Assembly (NCBI GenBank): GCA_951640165.1
Contig: OX621234.1
Span: 27,966,549-28,030,548, forward strand
Direction of reading: 5' to 3'
DNA from: Pseudoips prasinana
Taxonomy: Eukaryota; Arthropoda; Insecta; Lepidoptera; Nolidae
Length of the DNA stretch: 64,000 nt
The notes under the pieces were generated by a model, which saw only the letters and a list, made by a program, of their open reading frames with translations, had not been told where the DNA came from and made no database searches. Within the stretch, counting starts at the first letter, position 1. The number at the start of each line of letters is the position of its first letter. A program made the translations under genes and the position numbers. This document shows, in pieces, positions 43,915 through 55,149 of this stretch.

Positions 43915-44730
43915 AGGTGGGTCAGGGAATTGAAATTAAAGTTACCCTCTTGTAACATAATAAGGTATTGATAATAATGTATGTAAGAACATATTAGCAA
44001 TAGAAAAGAATACTAGTAATGTTGATAGACTTAATAATTAAAAATAAATCTGCAAATTCAACATGCTTGCCCATTTTACCTAAATTTGCATTTCAATACT
44101 AAGCAAAAGTTCCTAATGATCTGGGAATAGTGATGAAACATCAAAGAGCTTGTAGGTGTGAAGTAATTAATTAGGCGTGTATTTAAGGCTCTTGGTACAT
44201 AAATAGGCAAGGAGTGACAACAAAAATATCTTAATTATAATAATTACGAAGCATAGGATGTTCGACATATTTTTTTATACAACTAAGTGACCATACGCTC
44301 GTACGAACGGTACGCATTTAAGTGATCTGTTTACCTTACCTAGTGAGCGATTGCATTCCACCCTCTCCACCGCCCGACGGGCGTCAGTCTTCGGTTAACG
44401 CTTAGCAGCAGGTGGGCTGGTAAGTTGTTTGCTAAGTTGCTAAAAAAATAATGGTACAGTTGGAGTGCTCCTTGAGTGAAAAAATGTTATGCCCTACTCT
44501 CGTTCTTATTATTCTTTGAAGACGCGGGCCGTCTTATAGGATTGAGGATCGTGATACAAACTAAGGGTCATAAAGGCACGTTCGCGGTTGTCTTCACGGA
44601 TAACGATATGTTACGAGTATGTCAAATTGTGCCCAGTGTTACGAACTTGATACTAATAACTTATTCAAAGCTCGAGCGCCGCGTTAAAGTATAGTGGAAT
44701 GAAATGTTTATGCTTAGTAAATAAAGATAG
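43915..44730. other. Sequence between the inverted LTR-like copies
   Basis: No element-type coding region is visible. A 72-codon frame at 44476-44694 has no known motif. CGCCCGACGGGCG at about 44371 is a small GC palindrome. Confidence 0.45.
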
Positions 44731-44815
44731 CACCTGTGTTCGCACATGCACTGTTGCAGTATAATATTTCCCACTAAAAGGCCAGTCTCCGCTAACAATA
44801 TCATTATTATTCAGT
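44731..44815 (+). mobile_element. SINE family B, 3' fragment
   Basis: CACCTGTGTTCGCACATGCA, CTGTTGCAGTATAATATTTC, CCAGTCTCCGCTAAC, then ATCATTATTATT: the tail of the 1824-2190 family. Confidence 0.6.
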
Positions 44816-44935
44816 GTTAAGATCTAGCGTAATAATATCATTTTATTACATAGCTGTATGTGCTTATGACTATACTCCTTTTCTTCAAATTACTTTCACG
44901 CAAATACGGAAAATATATTTTCTTGAGCGGTGGTT

Positions 44936-45187
44936 CCGGGGATTAGAAAGAAAACTAGTGATTGCAAACGGAACCTTTATTGGCGTTGGCAGTGAGTATT
45001 GGGCAACACTAATATCACGGAATACACACTTATTTAGAGTCCCGGTGACAAGCACTACGTGAGAGTTCATACGTAGCGCACTTACAGAATCCTCGCGAAG
45101 AGCACTGTGCGAAAGTTCCGAACTACACGGTACACTTCTCTCTGTATACGGAACACTTGGCACTGTTTACTTTCGCTGATCACTTGC
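44936..45187 (-). repeat. LTR-like repeat, copy 2 of an inverted pair
   Basis: On the minus strand GCAAGTGATCAGCGAAAGTA, TGTAGTTCGGAACTTTCGCA, TCACCGGGACTCTAAATAAG, AATAAA (complement of 44976-44981) and TAGTTTTCTTTCTAATCC, matching 43665-43914 in order at roughly 65-70% by eye. The two copies are about 1 kb apart in opposite orientations. Confidence 0.5.
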
Positions 45188-48100
45188 ATTTTGCTTTATA
45201 CCTTTAATTGTAAAAAAGTTTAGACATTATGAAAGCCATTCTTTTCTTTCTAGAACATTCCCTAATAACACTGTCCTTGTCGTCTCTACCTATCGCTTTC
45301 TTTTCTATCAGGAAATTAGCACAATCTCTTTTTTCATTCTAGAATCATATAATATCTATTTCTGCAATAAGAAATTTCAGCAGCTATCTTTTCTCTCTTT
45401 TATTCTGGTACTAACAAGAATATTGTGGCAATGTTACAGAAAACACCAAAAGCCATTTCTGACTAGGGTTTGGAGCCCGAAAGACCAAGAAAGTTATTAA
45501 TATTTGGTTTCTACCAATTATATTTCAATTTTGTGTTCCAAATATTATAACTATTGTCTATTTGTTATATGTATGTGTGCCAATTAATAACACAAACAAT
45601 ATAAATCATTAGTGTCTTAAGCTTATTATAACAACTTTTATACGCTAATTGTATAAACGTTGCTATAATAACGTAAATACAATACAAATAATTAAAATAG
45701 ATATCTATACCTCTAACGTGTTTATGTTATGTTATGTGATCACAATAATAGGAAAAATAACTGAACTCGAAGGATTATATACAAGTTTATATTTAAGTGT
45801 AGTTATATTCTGGCATTTAAAAGTAGACTTAGTTACCTAATCATATTTTATACAAGTGAAAAACTGTATCATATGAACTTTCGCACGTTAGGTAATTATC
45901 TGACATCTGTCATCAATATTGATGTATCATCCTTCCAGCGATTTTTCCTGCAATTATCTGGATTCTATGAATAAATTTCTATGGTTCAAGGTTGCAAATG
46001 TTGTATAAGTTTTAGATACTAGATATAGTCTAGTTTCCACTACAATTTGGAGTACATCACAATATCCTGAGAATGGTATTGTCACGTAGGTGCTTATTTT
46101 TGGTGAACAAAATAGGAAAATGTGTTCAATATTTTTGTAGTGAGAGAAAAGTCTGATAACCCTAGCGCACGAAATGACAATAATGTACGCAATAAGGAAA
46201 GAAACGCTTGACATACATAGGTAAGAACATTACACTGTATGCTTGGAGGCCATTTGTGTTCTTTTTGGTAATCTGACGAGGCGAAATTGAATTTTGTCGG
46301 ATTTGGTATGGAACATTTTTAAAATAACAAAAAGTAGCTACCGATTTTCTACGTAACTATGATCCTCCTTGGAAAATATTGGAATATTTAAGCTGGTTTT
46401 GTCCCTATTGGTTTCTTTAAGCTTATGGTTCTGATGAAACAATTTAGACATTGTTTTCTGCTGGGAAAATAAAATCAAACTACCTTTTTATGTTTAATGT
46501 TGGGAGTTAAAAGAGAAATGTAAATTTACATTATTTCCATACAGATGTACACACATATTAATACAATTTAACCCGCAATATGTTTTTAAATGGTTTTATT
46601 TAGCCCGTTTGTTTACGGAATATTTCAAACATTCCAATAATTTAAATATAATTCAGCAATGTCCCATTACATTCGAGTAGTCTAAGGGCGGATGAGAATT
46701 GCCTCATTTTTATACTCTATCTATCATACTTGGGAAGCGTTTACCTTAGGCTATGACACTTGGAACACAATGGATCATTTTCATCCTGCATCCTTCCTTC
46801 CTACCCGCGATGAACTTTGTTACACTTACTCACACTCAGGGAAATATTCAGGGTTATTCAATCAGGGTTCCTGTGAACACTCACCGGTGCTAGAAAATAT
46901 GAATAAATGATGAAACTCCACTATTTATATTAATTACGTTGTTAAACAATAACGTAATTTGAAAATATTATAAAAACGTCAAGTAAACGCTTTAAAATAT
47001 ACAAATACCGTACTAAGAAATTATGTTTAAGCAAAACACTTACTTAGTACTTAAGTTTGGTGGATATTATTTTCAGGTTTCTGTTCTTAAGTCACCTTTG
47101 AAAGTCTAATGTGAAATCCAAATCCAACCCATCAGGTGAAGTTTTAGAAACTGATGTATTACGTATCATTTTGTTTCTTCTGACTTTAAAATCTCACTAC
47201 CAAAAAGATATAAAAATCTACGTTTATGGTTTATACAAAACAGTGCATAGAACACCTTAAAAGAACATTCCTTTTTCAATTATAGCCATGATCGTATCGC
47301 ATCAAAAATTAGTTTTAATTCGATTGAAAAATTATAAAGGCGCATTGTACATTTCCAGTGGACCTGCTCATAGACCACAAAATCGTAAGGCCGATATTCG
47401 ACCACGTTTCGAGGTGTAAAATAGCATGGGAGTATAATATACTTTAATTAGCATATACAAACTTTAATTTACCTTACTGCAATGTAAATTGTGGTTGTAA
47501 ATAAGTTTGCATGTTGGGAGTTTTGGCGCCAACATGGAAAAAGTCACATCGGGTAGGTATTGTTTAATTTATAAAACTGGTGTAAATTTGATGTTTTTAT
47601 GTATTAATATGGTGCATTTTTAAAAGCAACATCTTCCACAACTTACACAAGTCTAGGAAAGTGATAATATTGACTTAACATTGTAATTTTCCGTGTTGAT
47701 TCCAAAATCCCATAGGAGCCTCTAGTAAAGTCTTCATACGTTACTGGGGAAGGTTTTAACTTGACTATGACGGTCTTTACTTGAATTTTCACTTAATGAC
47801 GAAAACACTGCATAATGTTACATTTATATTCAAATAACTTGAATTATCATAATACTTGACATTGCCAATTACTTATAAACGAATGAGTCCATAAAAATAC
47901 GTGCTTATAATAATGATGGTATTTTTGAACTAAGTCAGCACACAAGTATACGGTCTAATGAAAGATGTTCCCCAACACACTTGTCCTTAAGGATACATCC
48001 TGGTTGCTACTCAGGTGGTACTAACCAAAACAATAACCACAGTCATAACTTGTATGAATAATATTTTTTAGAATTTTTATATTTTACCAGATTTTAAACA

Positions 48101-48735
48101 TGTTTTCTTTATTTTATTGACGGAAACTTAATGTGTAGTTTGATATTATTAAGCTTTATAAATACTAACAAAAGGATAGATACTGGAAAAGTAAACTGAT
48201 AATAATAATTTTGTTATTTATATTGTCTCTTTTTTTAGATTATTCTTCATATTGTTTGAGCCAAAATTATTACCAAAAGTATGGAAGGTCCAGAAGATAA
48301 TTTAAGAATCACTTGGAATTGATGTGGGAACTTTCAGATTAAATAGTTATCTCTAAATATAGATACTAAGAATGCTACACCAACGAAAGCTTAAGTAATA
48401 AGTTAGGTCACTCTAGATGTGTTAACTGATCGATCTATGTCTACGGGGAAATAAAAAAATACAATCATATTTTCTATAAATTTATATTGATTTAATTAAA
48501 TAGCATACGCTACTGTAGACGTAGATTCCTCTGTTGAGCAGTTTCGCTACGACTTTACAAAAATTTGTTTATCTTTGTTTCAGGATGTAACAAATACTCA
48601 TCAGAACTGATCCATAGTGATGAAATTATCCACGTAAATCAGGTGAGTCCTATATGATATATATGTATGTGCTCAAGAAACAAGATTACAAATTGTATTA
48701 ACGACTCCACCTAATAAAAAGTATGTAATCATTTG
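45188..48735. other. 3.5 kb with no assignable gene
   Basis: AT-rich DNA; pyrimidine-rich stretch at about 45230-45420. Frames at 45649-45840, 45954-46214 and 46692-46910 are short and motif-free. No repeat copy recognised. A host intron or intergenic region is equally possible. Confidence 0.45.
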
Positions 48736-48800
48736 CAGCTCCTACAAAATGTTCGATTATTGTTGTGACCTACCATCAATAATCGATTTTGTAGGAGCTG
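48736..48800. repeat. Hairpin, 24-bp arms with a 3-base bulge
   Basis: CAGCTCCTACAAAATGTTCG then ATTATTG (48736-48762) is inverted at 48777-48800 (CAATAATCGATTTTGTAGGA, GCTG), perfect except for an extra GTT in the left arm. Loop of 14 bases. Confidence 0.75.
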
Positions 48801-48929
48801 TCTATGACTAAGTAAAAGATGATATTGGTCTTCTACCTCTTCCAATGTTATATTATTTGCAGAATGCCGCTGTTGAGATTTTGTATTATTTATATCACGT
48901 ATAGTAAGAATATTGTACTGACCATGTTA

Positions 48930-49045
48930 CAAGGCTCTCGGGATGCCGCGGCTGTAGGTAGCGGACAACACAAGGCCAGCAGTTCTTTAGGGGAGGCCTT
49001 TGTCTAGCAGTTGACGTCTTTCGGCTGATATGATGATGATGATCT
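48930..49045 (+). mobile_element. RTE-B LINE 3' tail fragment
   Basis: GGGGAGGCCTTTGTCTAGCA, GTTGACGTCTTTCGGCTGAT and ATGATGATGATG: the end of the RTE-B family with its ATG-repeat tail. The part before 48980 is too diverged to read. Confidence 0.7.
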
Positions 49046-50524
49046 TGATGACATTTAGTGAATAAGGAATGCGTTCATACCATCGATCGCACAAACAGTG
49101 CCCTAATCCTAAACCTCCCCAACAGCATGACTGTATATACATACTGAGACTGATTAATTGACTACTGCCACTCTTCCATGGCGTACTTTTCTATTTTATT
49201 ACCCTAGACTAGACCCTACTAACACTAGATTTTCATAACCTTTTGTTACTAACCCAATAATGGTGGAATGTTTTCCGAATCAAAGAAATTTGAATTTAAT
49301 TTTTAACCGGTCACTTAATAGTTATAGTTACCCATATGAATTCAATTATCGATTTGGTGGAATAGGTTTCTATCATGTATTGTCAATAAAGGCCTTACGG
49401 GTTTGACGTCACCTGTCAATTTTGCTACTCAATACAGTAAATTTCAGCCTTTCAACTTTGAATACAGTCCTAAATTATAATTTAATATTTATACCTTAAA
49501 TAAAACAGATGTGAAATAACTTACAATAGGTCTAATTACACACAATTTATACAAAAGTTTGATCTGACGGTGGCTAAGGATAAACAGTCATACATGAGAA
49601 AAACACCATTTTAACTAAGTTATAAAGACTCGGTCTGATGGTCACGGGGCGGCGTCGTATATAAGTGTAATATCTAGACCCAAGTAACTAACTAGTGTTA
49701 GCGTGCAATATGTAGCCGGTGAAATATTCAGGATTCACGCCACGTACCTGCAATGCATGGAGGGAACTATTACGTCGGATCTGTGCTTATAAACCACCAC
49801 CTCAATCTGTACAGAATGATGAGTATGGCCACGTACCTACTATGCTATGTAAATACAGCATGTGAGGCCCAGTAGTATTAGTAATTAGCTCGCTACTATC
49901 TCTATGTACCTGAGCTGGGATTTTAGAGATCGTTCCTCGCTGAGGACCACAATTTGTGGCCCAAATACTGGGCGTTAAGTAGACCTATTTGTTGTATATC
50001 TATTTGTTACTCATTGATTCAAGGTTGAAAATAGCGTAACATAATTGATATTCATTAATTTGGTGCGTTTTTTTCAAATTGTATGTAATATATACTATGT
50101 AATATGTACCTATTTTCAATTTAAAACATCAATCTGTTCATGAGAACCTTAGAATGGCTGTTTAATTTATGAATAAAAATATACTATCGTTGCTTTACTT
50201 TTATGGAGTCGTTTGCGTGTTTATTGTACAGATATACAACAATTTATCGAAATTATAAACGGTCATGTCACTTCATAATATTTGAATAATTTTTCAACAA
50301 TATTTGGAGTGACGCTTAAAGTTAATTAATGATTAAGCGACCCTTAATGTAATGTCCAGTGAAAACGCCATGTTAAAAAAGTTGAATTATTAATATTTTT
50401 TCAAAATTTAGTATTAAACGACGCCTTGTAAAATTTGATGCATTACTAATTTGTAGAAACTGTGCATAGAAATTATCAATTTGAACAAAACAATGTCAAA
50501 TTATTACAAATCAATGTCCTATGA
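49046..50524. other. 1.5 kb with no assignable gene
   Basis: AT-rich. GTCAATAAAGGCCTTACGGG at 49381 shares CAATAAAGGCCTTAC with 20422, probably a small common repeat end. Confidence 0.45.
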
Positions 50525-50728
50525 CTGGGTAAATCAGTTATCTGGTTTCCATAGTACGCACGGCTACATATCAAGCTATATATTTCCAATATAAGCTGAC
50601 TTCTCATTGTATGGAAATCCTATGCAACGCGAGATCAGCTTATACTGGAAATGTATAGCTTGATGTGTAGCCGTGTGTACAAGGTCTGCTTAGTTTGGGA
50701 TCAGATGGCCGTGTGAATAATGTCCCAA
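50525..50728 (+). mobile_element. SINE family A, 3' part, split by a MITE
   Basis: AAATCAGTTATCTGGTTTCC, ATAGTAC, then the 119-bp insertion, then AAGGTCTGCTTAGTTTGGGA and TGAATAATGTCCC. The SINE head is missing. Removing the insertion and one GTAC restores the usual CCATAGTACAAG..TCTGC sequence. Confidence 0.75.
50558..50676. mobile_element. 119-bp palindromic MITE with GTAC target duplication
   Basis: Left arm GCACGGCTACATATCAAGCT.. and right arm ..AGCTTGATGTGTAGCCGTGT pair over about 42 positions with four mismatches, around a ~35-base centre. GTAC flanks both sides (50554-50557, 50677-50680). The host SINE lets the empty site be inferred exactly. Confidence 0.75.
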
Positions 50729-51080
50729 AATTGTTCATTTGTTACGTTTCTGGCTACACACATAAATTCGCGGTATTCCCAATTTCATTTGCTAAATAAA
50801 ACCGAGTCGAAGCCTACCTACCTACTATATATGTTTTCGGATGCAATCCGGCATAAGCTGAGCAGCAATGCCGCAGGCTACCTATTAGCCAGCATTATAT
50901 GTGTAGTGCTCAAAAATCCCGAATTAATGAGTACGGAAATGTCCAGTAAAAAATTTATGTGTTTTTCAAAATGTTCTCCTTTAGCTGGAGGTAAATTTAT
51001 TCAAATTATATAAATATATTTTTAATTAATTGAAAGAAAAACTAAATCTACGTAAAAGTATTTACATAAATAAATTAAAA
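50729..51080 (-). other. 3' flank / 3' UTR of the RLE LINE
   Basis: Sequence after the minus-strand stop of the 970-residue ORF. It contains AATAAATTTA on the minus strand (about 50995) that could serve as a polyadenylation signal. No poly(A) or microsatellite tail is evident, so the element end is not defined. A plus-strand 97-codon frame here is antisense noise. Confidence 0.4.
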
Positions 51081-53993
51081 CTAACTACAGATGGCGTCGT
51101 AGCATTCCTCCGAATCGAGGCCATGAGAAAACGTGCCCAGAAGACTGGCTGCATTACCACGTTGTATAGCTAAACTAATTCTTTGGCCAAAGTAAAAGCC
51201 AGCCCTCTGGTCACGGGAAGCGTCAACCAAACGCTTCGAAATCTGGCGATAGAGACTACGGGCACTCGGACCCCACGTTCCAAGCGTTTCGACCCCAAAC
51301 GGCTCAAATATGTAATTTCCTATCAAATTACCATATTTGCGCCGCTTGAGAGTTTCCGCACAGGCAGCAGCAGCGCCCGCCGCCGCACTGGTACTTGGAA
51401 GATGTGATAGGGCTAGGGTGTCAACGCATGTTGCGTCCCACACCAAAGGCCTACCCAACTTCCAAGGCAGCAACGACATCCCGTCTGGTCTCCTGCCATC
51501 GTCGCGCGCCAAACCGTTTGGTTCCAACACAGCTGGGACGCCGGCGGTGACAAGAGCCCGACGAATAATATCATTTAGGCTGCTATGGCGTGGAAGCCGA
51601 CCTGCACTTCTGCTACATGACAGGCCGTGGTGTCCGAGGCGGTTGACAGACTCTCCACAGAGGCATCGATGCGGAGCAACACAGGGCGCCCCAAGACGAA
51701 GGCAGGCAGCGATGCGGAAAGAGTTGTCGTCCAACATGGTCCCTATGTTAGACGACGGCAACGCCTGTAACCAAAGGCCCGACTCCCATTCTCCCACAGC
51801 CAGTAGGCGGGCGCGCTCTGCGGGATTAACCGATGTATCTAATAACAAATTCCGAGTTAGGTTGCAGAGCGGCTGGTCCCACTGCCTCTGGGAGGACGGA
51901 TAGTTGGGCAAATCCGTATTCGGACAAGCTATTTTCCAGGCATTAATGGCTTCGGTAAGACACGGTACTTCCGAACTAACCAGTGATGATGAAAGAATTT
52001 TCCTGGTAAGTCCTTCCGTACTATGGACCGATGACAGAAATGCCGGTAAGCTTACATGGGATATTTTGCGAATACCGAGCCCGCCCAGGCGAACAGGAAG
52101 AGTGGCCTGTTGCCATGCTCGATCATCCAGGTCTAAATTGAGAATATTCGTAAGTGTATCACGGATAATTTTGTCAACTTTGTCTAAAAGAGCAACCTGT
52201 TTCCAAAGGTGGCAGGAACGTAACACGTAAATAAATTTGGGAACAAAACAACAGTGCCGAATAATAGTATACGCCGAATGAGTATTGATTTTGTTAAATC
52301 TTTCTGAAATGTCACAAAAATTTTGTATTTGTTCGTCTATATATGGAGAGAAAGATTCGTCCAGAATCGGGGAGCCAAGAAGGCGGAGGGATCGTTTATC
52401 TAAAATTTTTAAACTCGGGGCAATTGTGTTAAATTTTTGGATAGTGTTAAGTCGGTCTGTTTGGTCTGAAATAAAAAGTTCGCATTTTGAAAGGTTAAGC
52501 TCTAGGCCTATGGATTTAAATTCAGTTTGAAGAATTAGTAAATCATTAAAAACAGTGTTTACGTCGCCTCCTAGAGTCCCGTCATCCAAATACCACGCGT
52601 TGAATTTGGAATTTAGACGCCGAATTATTGGGTGGATTGCTAGGCTAAAAATAGCTGGTCCGAGTGGATCGCCTTGTTGACAGCCGACAGCAGAATTCAA
52701 AACATGATTTTGATAAATTAATTTTGAGGGATTCCTGTAGCACTGGTGTAAGAAATTGTAAATTTCCGGGATTTCTTTCATAATTTCTGTCAACAAGACG
52801 TCCCTATTAACGGAATTGAAAGCATTTTTTACGTCGACTTTAAGAACTACCTCACCTTCCCCGCTATTGATGTATGCTGACAGCGCATGCACGGCCGCTT
52901 CGCAACCTCCTTTAGAGCCAAAACCCAATTGATGAGGCTGGAAAAGGTTTGATAATTTTGTGTAGATCTTTTTACAGCACATTTTAGCAGTCATGCGTCT
53001 GTAAGTGGTTCCAACGGCAATGGGACGGATGCCGCCATCTTTTTTGTTTAAAGCACATAGGTTGGCACCATAAAGCACGTCGATGACAGCACCGTCCACA
53101 CCGCCGTGAAGCATTAAGTTAGATAAAGCCGTGAGCTCCGTCAGGAGTAGCTCGCCAGCGGCTCCAGCACTCGCACTCGTCAGTTCTTTGAGGTGCTGTG
53201 GCATCAAGCCATCGAGACCACTGGCGGAGCCGCTACGGAAGGAGCTCAAGGCAGTAATCACCTCCCGAGCACTGACAAAAAGGGGATTATATGTGTCATC
53301 GGGAGGAGCGGGGAAAGTAAGGCCATCATTAGGCGCTGGGTGCTTGCTATCCAGAACAGCAAGGGTTTCCGCGGAGCAAGCTGCCACCACATCGCTACTA
53401 AAAAGCAGTCGTGCAGCACCCCCAATGTCACCCTCCCCCAACTTAGCTTCCACATGCTGAAAAGAGCTTCTATTTGGGTTGCGCCTATGGACTTTCAAAG
53501 ATGTTGGAGTACAAGTTGCAGCATTATTGTTGTAGTTATTTTTTATTTGTGCCGTTAATGATAAGGAATTATTAGCTCTTTTAGCATGCAAAATTCTGAA
53601 AGGGAAGGAGAGCAGCTGTTCCCAGTCGGCTTCACTGTTTTCCTGGACAGCAAGGCGTATAGACTCTGCTAAATGGCGAGCAACTACCGGCCTTGCTCCC
53701 CGAGGAACATGCTTTAGTACCGGAATTGAATTTTTGTATAAAGATAATGTTTTCCAAAGGGGATTTTGATGCGAACTGGAATTTATATCTGAATTGGTGA
53801 TAGAAAGAACATTGGGGCTCGGAACTATACCTTGGGATTTGTGAACTTTCCCTAGATGAATTCTCAAGCCCCTCTCACCTTTGAAAAACCGCTGCTCAGG
53901 ACACTGAGGGCACCGAACAAGTGAACCCAGCGATGTGGTAAATCGACCATAGGAGGCGTTGTCATGATCACTGCCTGCGTCGATACTATTCAT
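51081..53993 (-). CDS. Intact RLE-type non-LTR retrotransposon protein (zinc finger, RT, RLE)
   Basis: This is a 970-residue uninterrupted ORF. The ATG at 53993 is preceded in frame by TAA (54003-54005). A C2H2 finger (C28, C31, H46, H51) would bind target DNA. The RT follows: SASGLDGLMPQHLKEL (256-271), NKKDGGIRPIAVG (316-328), LKVDVKNAFNSVNRD with Asp387 (384-398), GCQQGDPLGPAIFSLA (437-452), and catalytic YLDD (468-471). A CCHC knuckle follows (C777, C779, H788/H789, C793). The restriction-like endonuclease then shows RRPDG with Asp837, LVWDAT with Asp853, and KRRKY (883-887). This order is that of single-ORF RLE LINEs (R2, R4, NeSL, Hero groups). The ORF is GC-richer than its flanks, with no stop or frameshift, so it is young or conserved. 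Which RLE clade it belongs to is not settled. Confidence 0.85.
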   Translation of the reverse strand: MNSIDAGSDHDNASYGRFTTSLGSLVRCPQCPEQRFFKGERGLRIHLGKVHKSQGIVPSPNVLSITNSDINSSSHQNPLWKTLSLYKNSIPVLKHVPRGARPVVARHLAESIRLAVQENSEADWEQLLSFPFRILHAKRANNSLSLTAQIKNNYNNNAATCTPTSLKVHRRNPNRSSFQHVEAKLGEGDIGGAARLLFSSDVVAACSAETLAVLDSKHPAPNDGLTFPAPPDDTYNPLFVSAREVITALSSFRSGSASGLDGLMPQHLKELTSASAGAAGELLLTELTALSNLMLHGGVDGAVIDVLYGANLCALNKKDGGIRPIAVGTTYRRMTAKMCCKKIYTKLSNLFQPHQLGFGSKGGCEAAVHALSAYINSGEGEVVLKVDVKNAFNSVNRDVLLTEIMKEIPEIYNFLHQCYRNPSKLIYQNHVLNSAVGCQQGDPLGPAIFSLAIHPIIRRLNSKFNAWYLDDGTLGGDVNTVFNDLLILQTEFKSIGLELNLSKCELFISDQTDRLNTIQKFNTIAPSLKILDKRSLRLLGSPILDESFSPYIDEQIQNFCDISERFNKINTHSAYTIIRHCCFVPKFIYVLRSCHLWKQVALLDKVDKIIRDTLTNILNLDLDDRAWQQATLPVRLGGLGIRKISHVSLPAFLSSVHSTEGLTRKILSSSLVSSEVPCLTEAINAWKIACPNTDLPNYPSSQRQWDQPLCNLTRNLLLDTSVNPAERARLLAVGEWESGLWLQALPSSNIGTMLDDNSFRIAACLRLGAPCVAPHRCLCGESVNRLGHHGLSCSRSAGRLPRHSSLNDIIRRALVTAGVPAVLEPNGLARDDGRRPDGMSLLPWKLGRPLVWDATCVDTLALSHLPSTSAAAGAAAACAETLKRRKYGNLIGNYIFEPFGVETLGTWGPSARSLYRQISKRLVDASRDQRAGFYFGQRISLAIQRGNAASLLGTFSHGLDSEECYDAICS

Positions 53994-55149
53994 GTACTTA
54001 AATTAACACAGCTGTACAAAGTAAATATAAAAAAACACTCAATAAAAATAAAATTACAAATTATAAAAATAAACAGACAACTTGAAGTTTTGACACAATC
54101 TCCTATTGGAAGATAAATTGGTGTCCCATAGCGACGAAACATTTCGGCCAATTACAGGCCACTTCACTTGTTGTTGCTATAGCAACAGCCTGTTGCTTGT
54201 AGCTTGTCAAAGCCTGTCAGGCTGTCAAAATCAGGTGTTGAAAATGTGGTTAATTTCAATTAAAAAAATAGCTATGTACGTGAGGCGCTGCTCTTTCTAA
54301 TAATTGTACCGCTGCCGAAGCTTCAAAAGAACAGTTGCTTGACGTGTGCTGGCATCAATCTTGACTATTACACGTGATAACAATTATTTACATCGGACAC
54401 TTGACATTTGCCTTTCTGTTCGAGTTTTTTTTTTTGTTTTTCTTTTAGCTTGAATTCCCTCTTTAATAGGATTTAAAACGATAAATACCAGTCTTTACGA
54501 GTTTTTGTGGTAATTCCAGAAAAATGCTAGTATACTCTTCAAAAAACTCTTCTGGGGACGAAAATCGATGGCTGCTTATATATTACTTGATTCTCGGGAG
54601 TTTATTTTATGTCTTTTAAATTTCGCTGACACAGTTCCGATGAGATTCTCGAAACAAACGTCTTGTTAAAATTGAGTTTAAATCAAAAACTAAATCTAAT
54701 TACTTAATACTTGTATTTACCATTTTATTTATTTTATATTATTTATTTAACAAAATATTACACTAAACAATTGACATTTTATTCGTATTTCAGATAGTAA
54801 GATATGATTATTAGTGAAATGGTATGAAAACATAGCAAATATTAAGAAGGTATTCCGTGATGGATATACACTGACTAATTACATACTTTGGTATGTTCTC
54901 ACCTGCACATCATTTGTCAAAAATAAACAAGCGTTGTCTCCTCTTTCATTTTCAAGAAAACAATTAACCATTTATTGGTGGTAAAATAAATACTTCCTGT
55001 ATAGCATTTACTGTTCTACATACCCGTGGGTTTTGTTTAAAAGTAGGTATAGATGTCGTTATATGGTACTCTGTAATTAATTAATTGTTCTACCGATAAT
55101 TATTATGGTAATGTCTTTAATATATGTGGTAAAATATAAATATCAATAA
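53994..55149. other. 5' flank of the RLE LINE, then intergenic DNA
   Basis: The first ~270 bases may be the LINE's 5' UTR. They include TTGTTGCTATAGCAACAGCC, which forms a small palindrome (GTTGCTATAGCAAC). Beyond that is AT-rich DNA with no recognised feature. Confidence 0.4.

Noticed and set aside
51337..51903. 188-codon plus-strand frame
   Set aside because: Antisense of the RLE LINE ORF; no motif and biased composition.
52285..53558. Several 80-120-codon plus-strand frames
   Set aside because: All lie antisense within the intact RLE LINE ORF.
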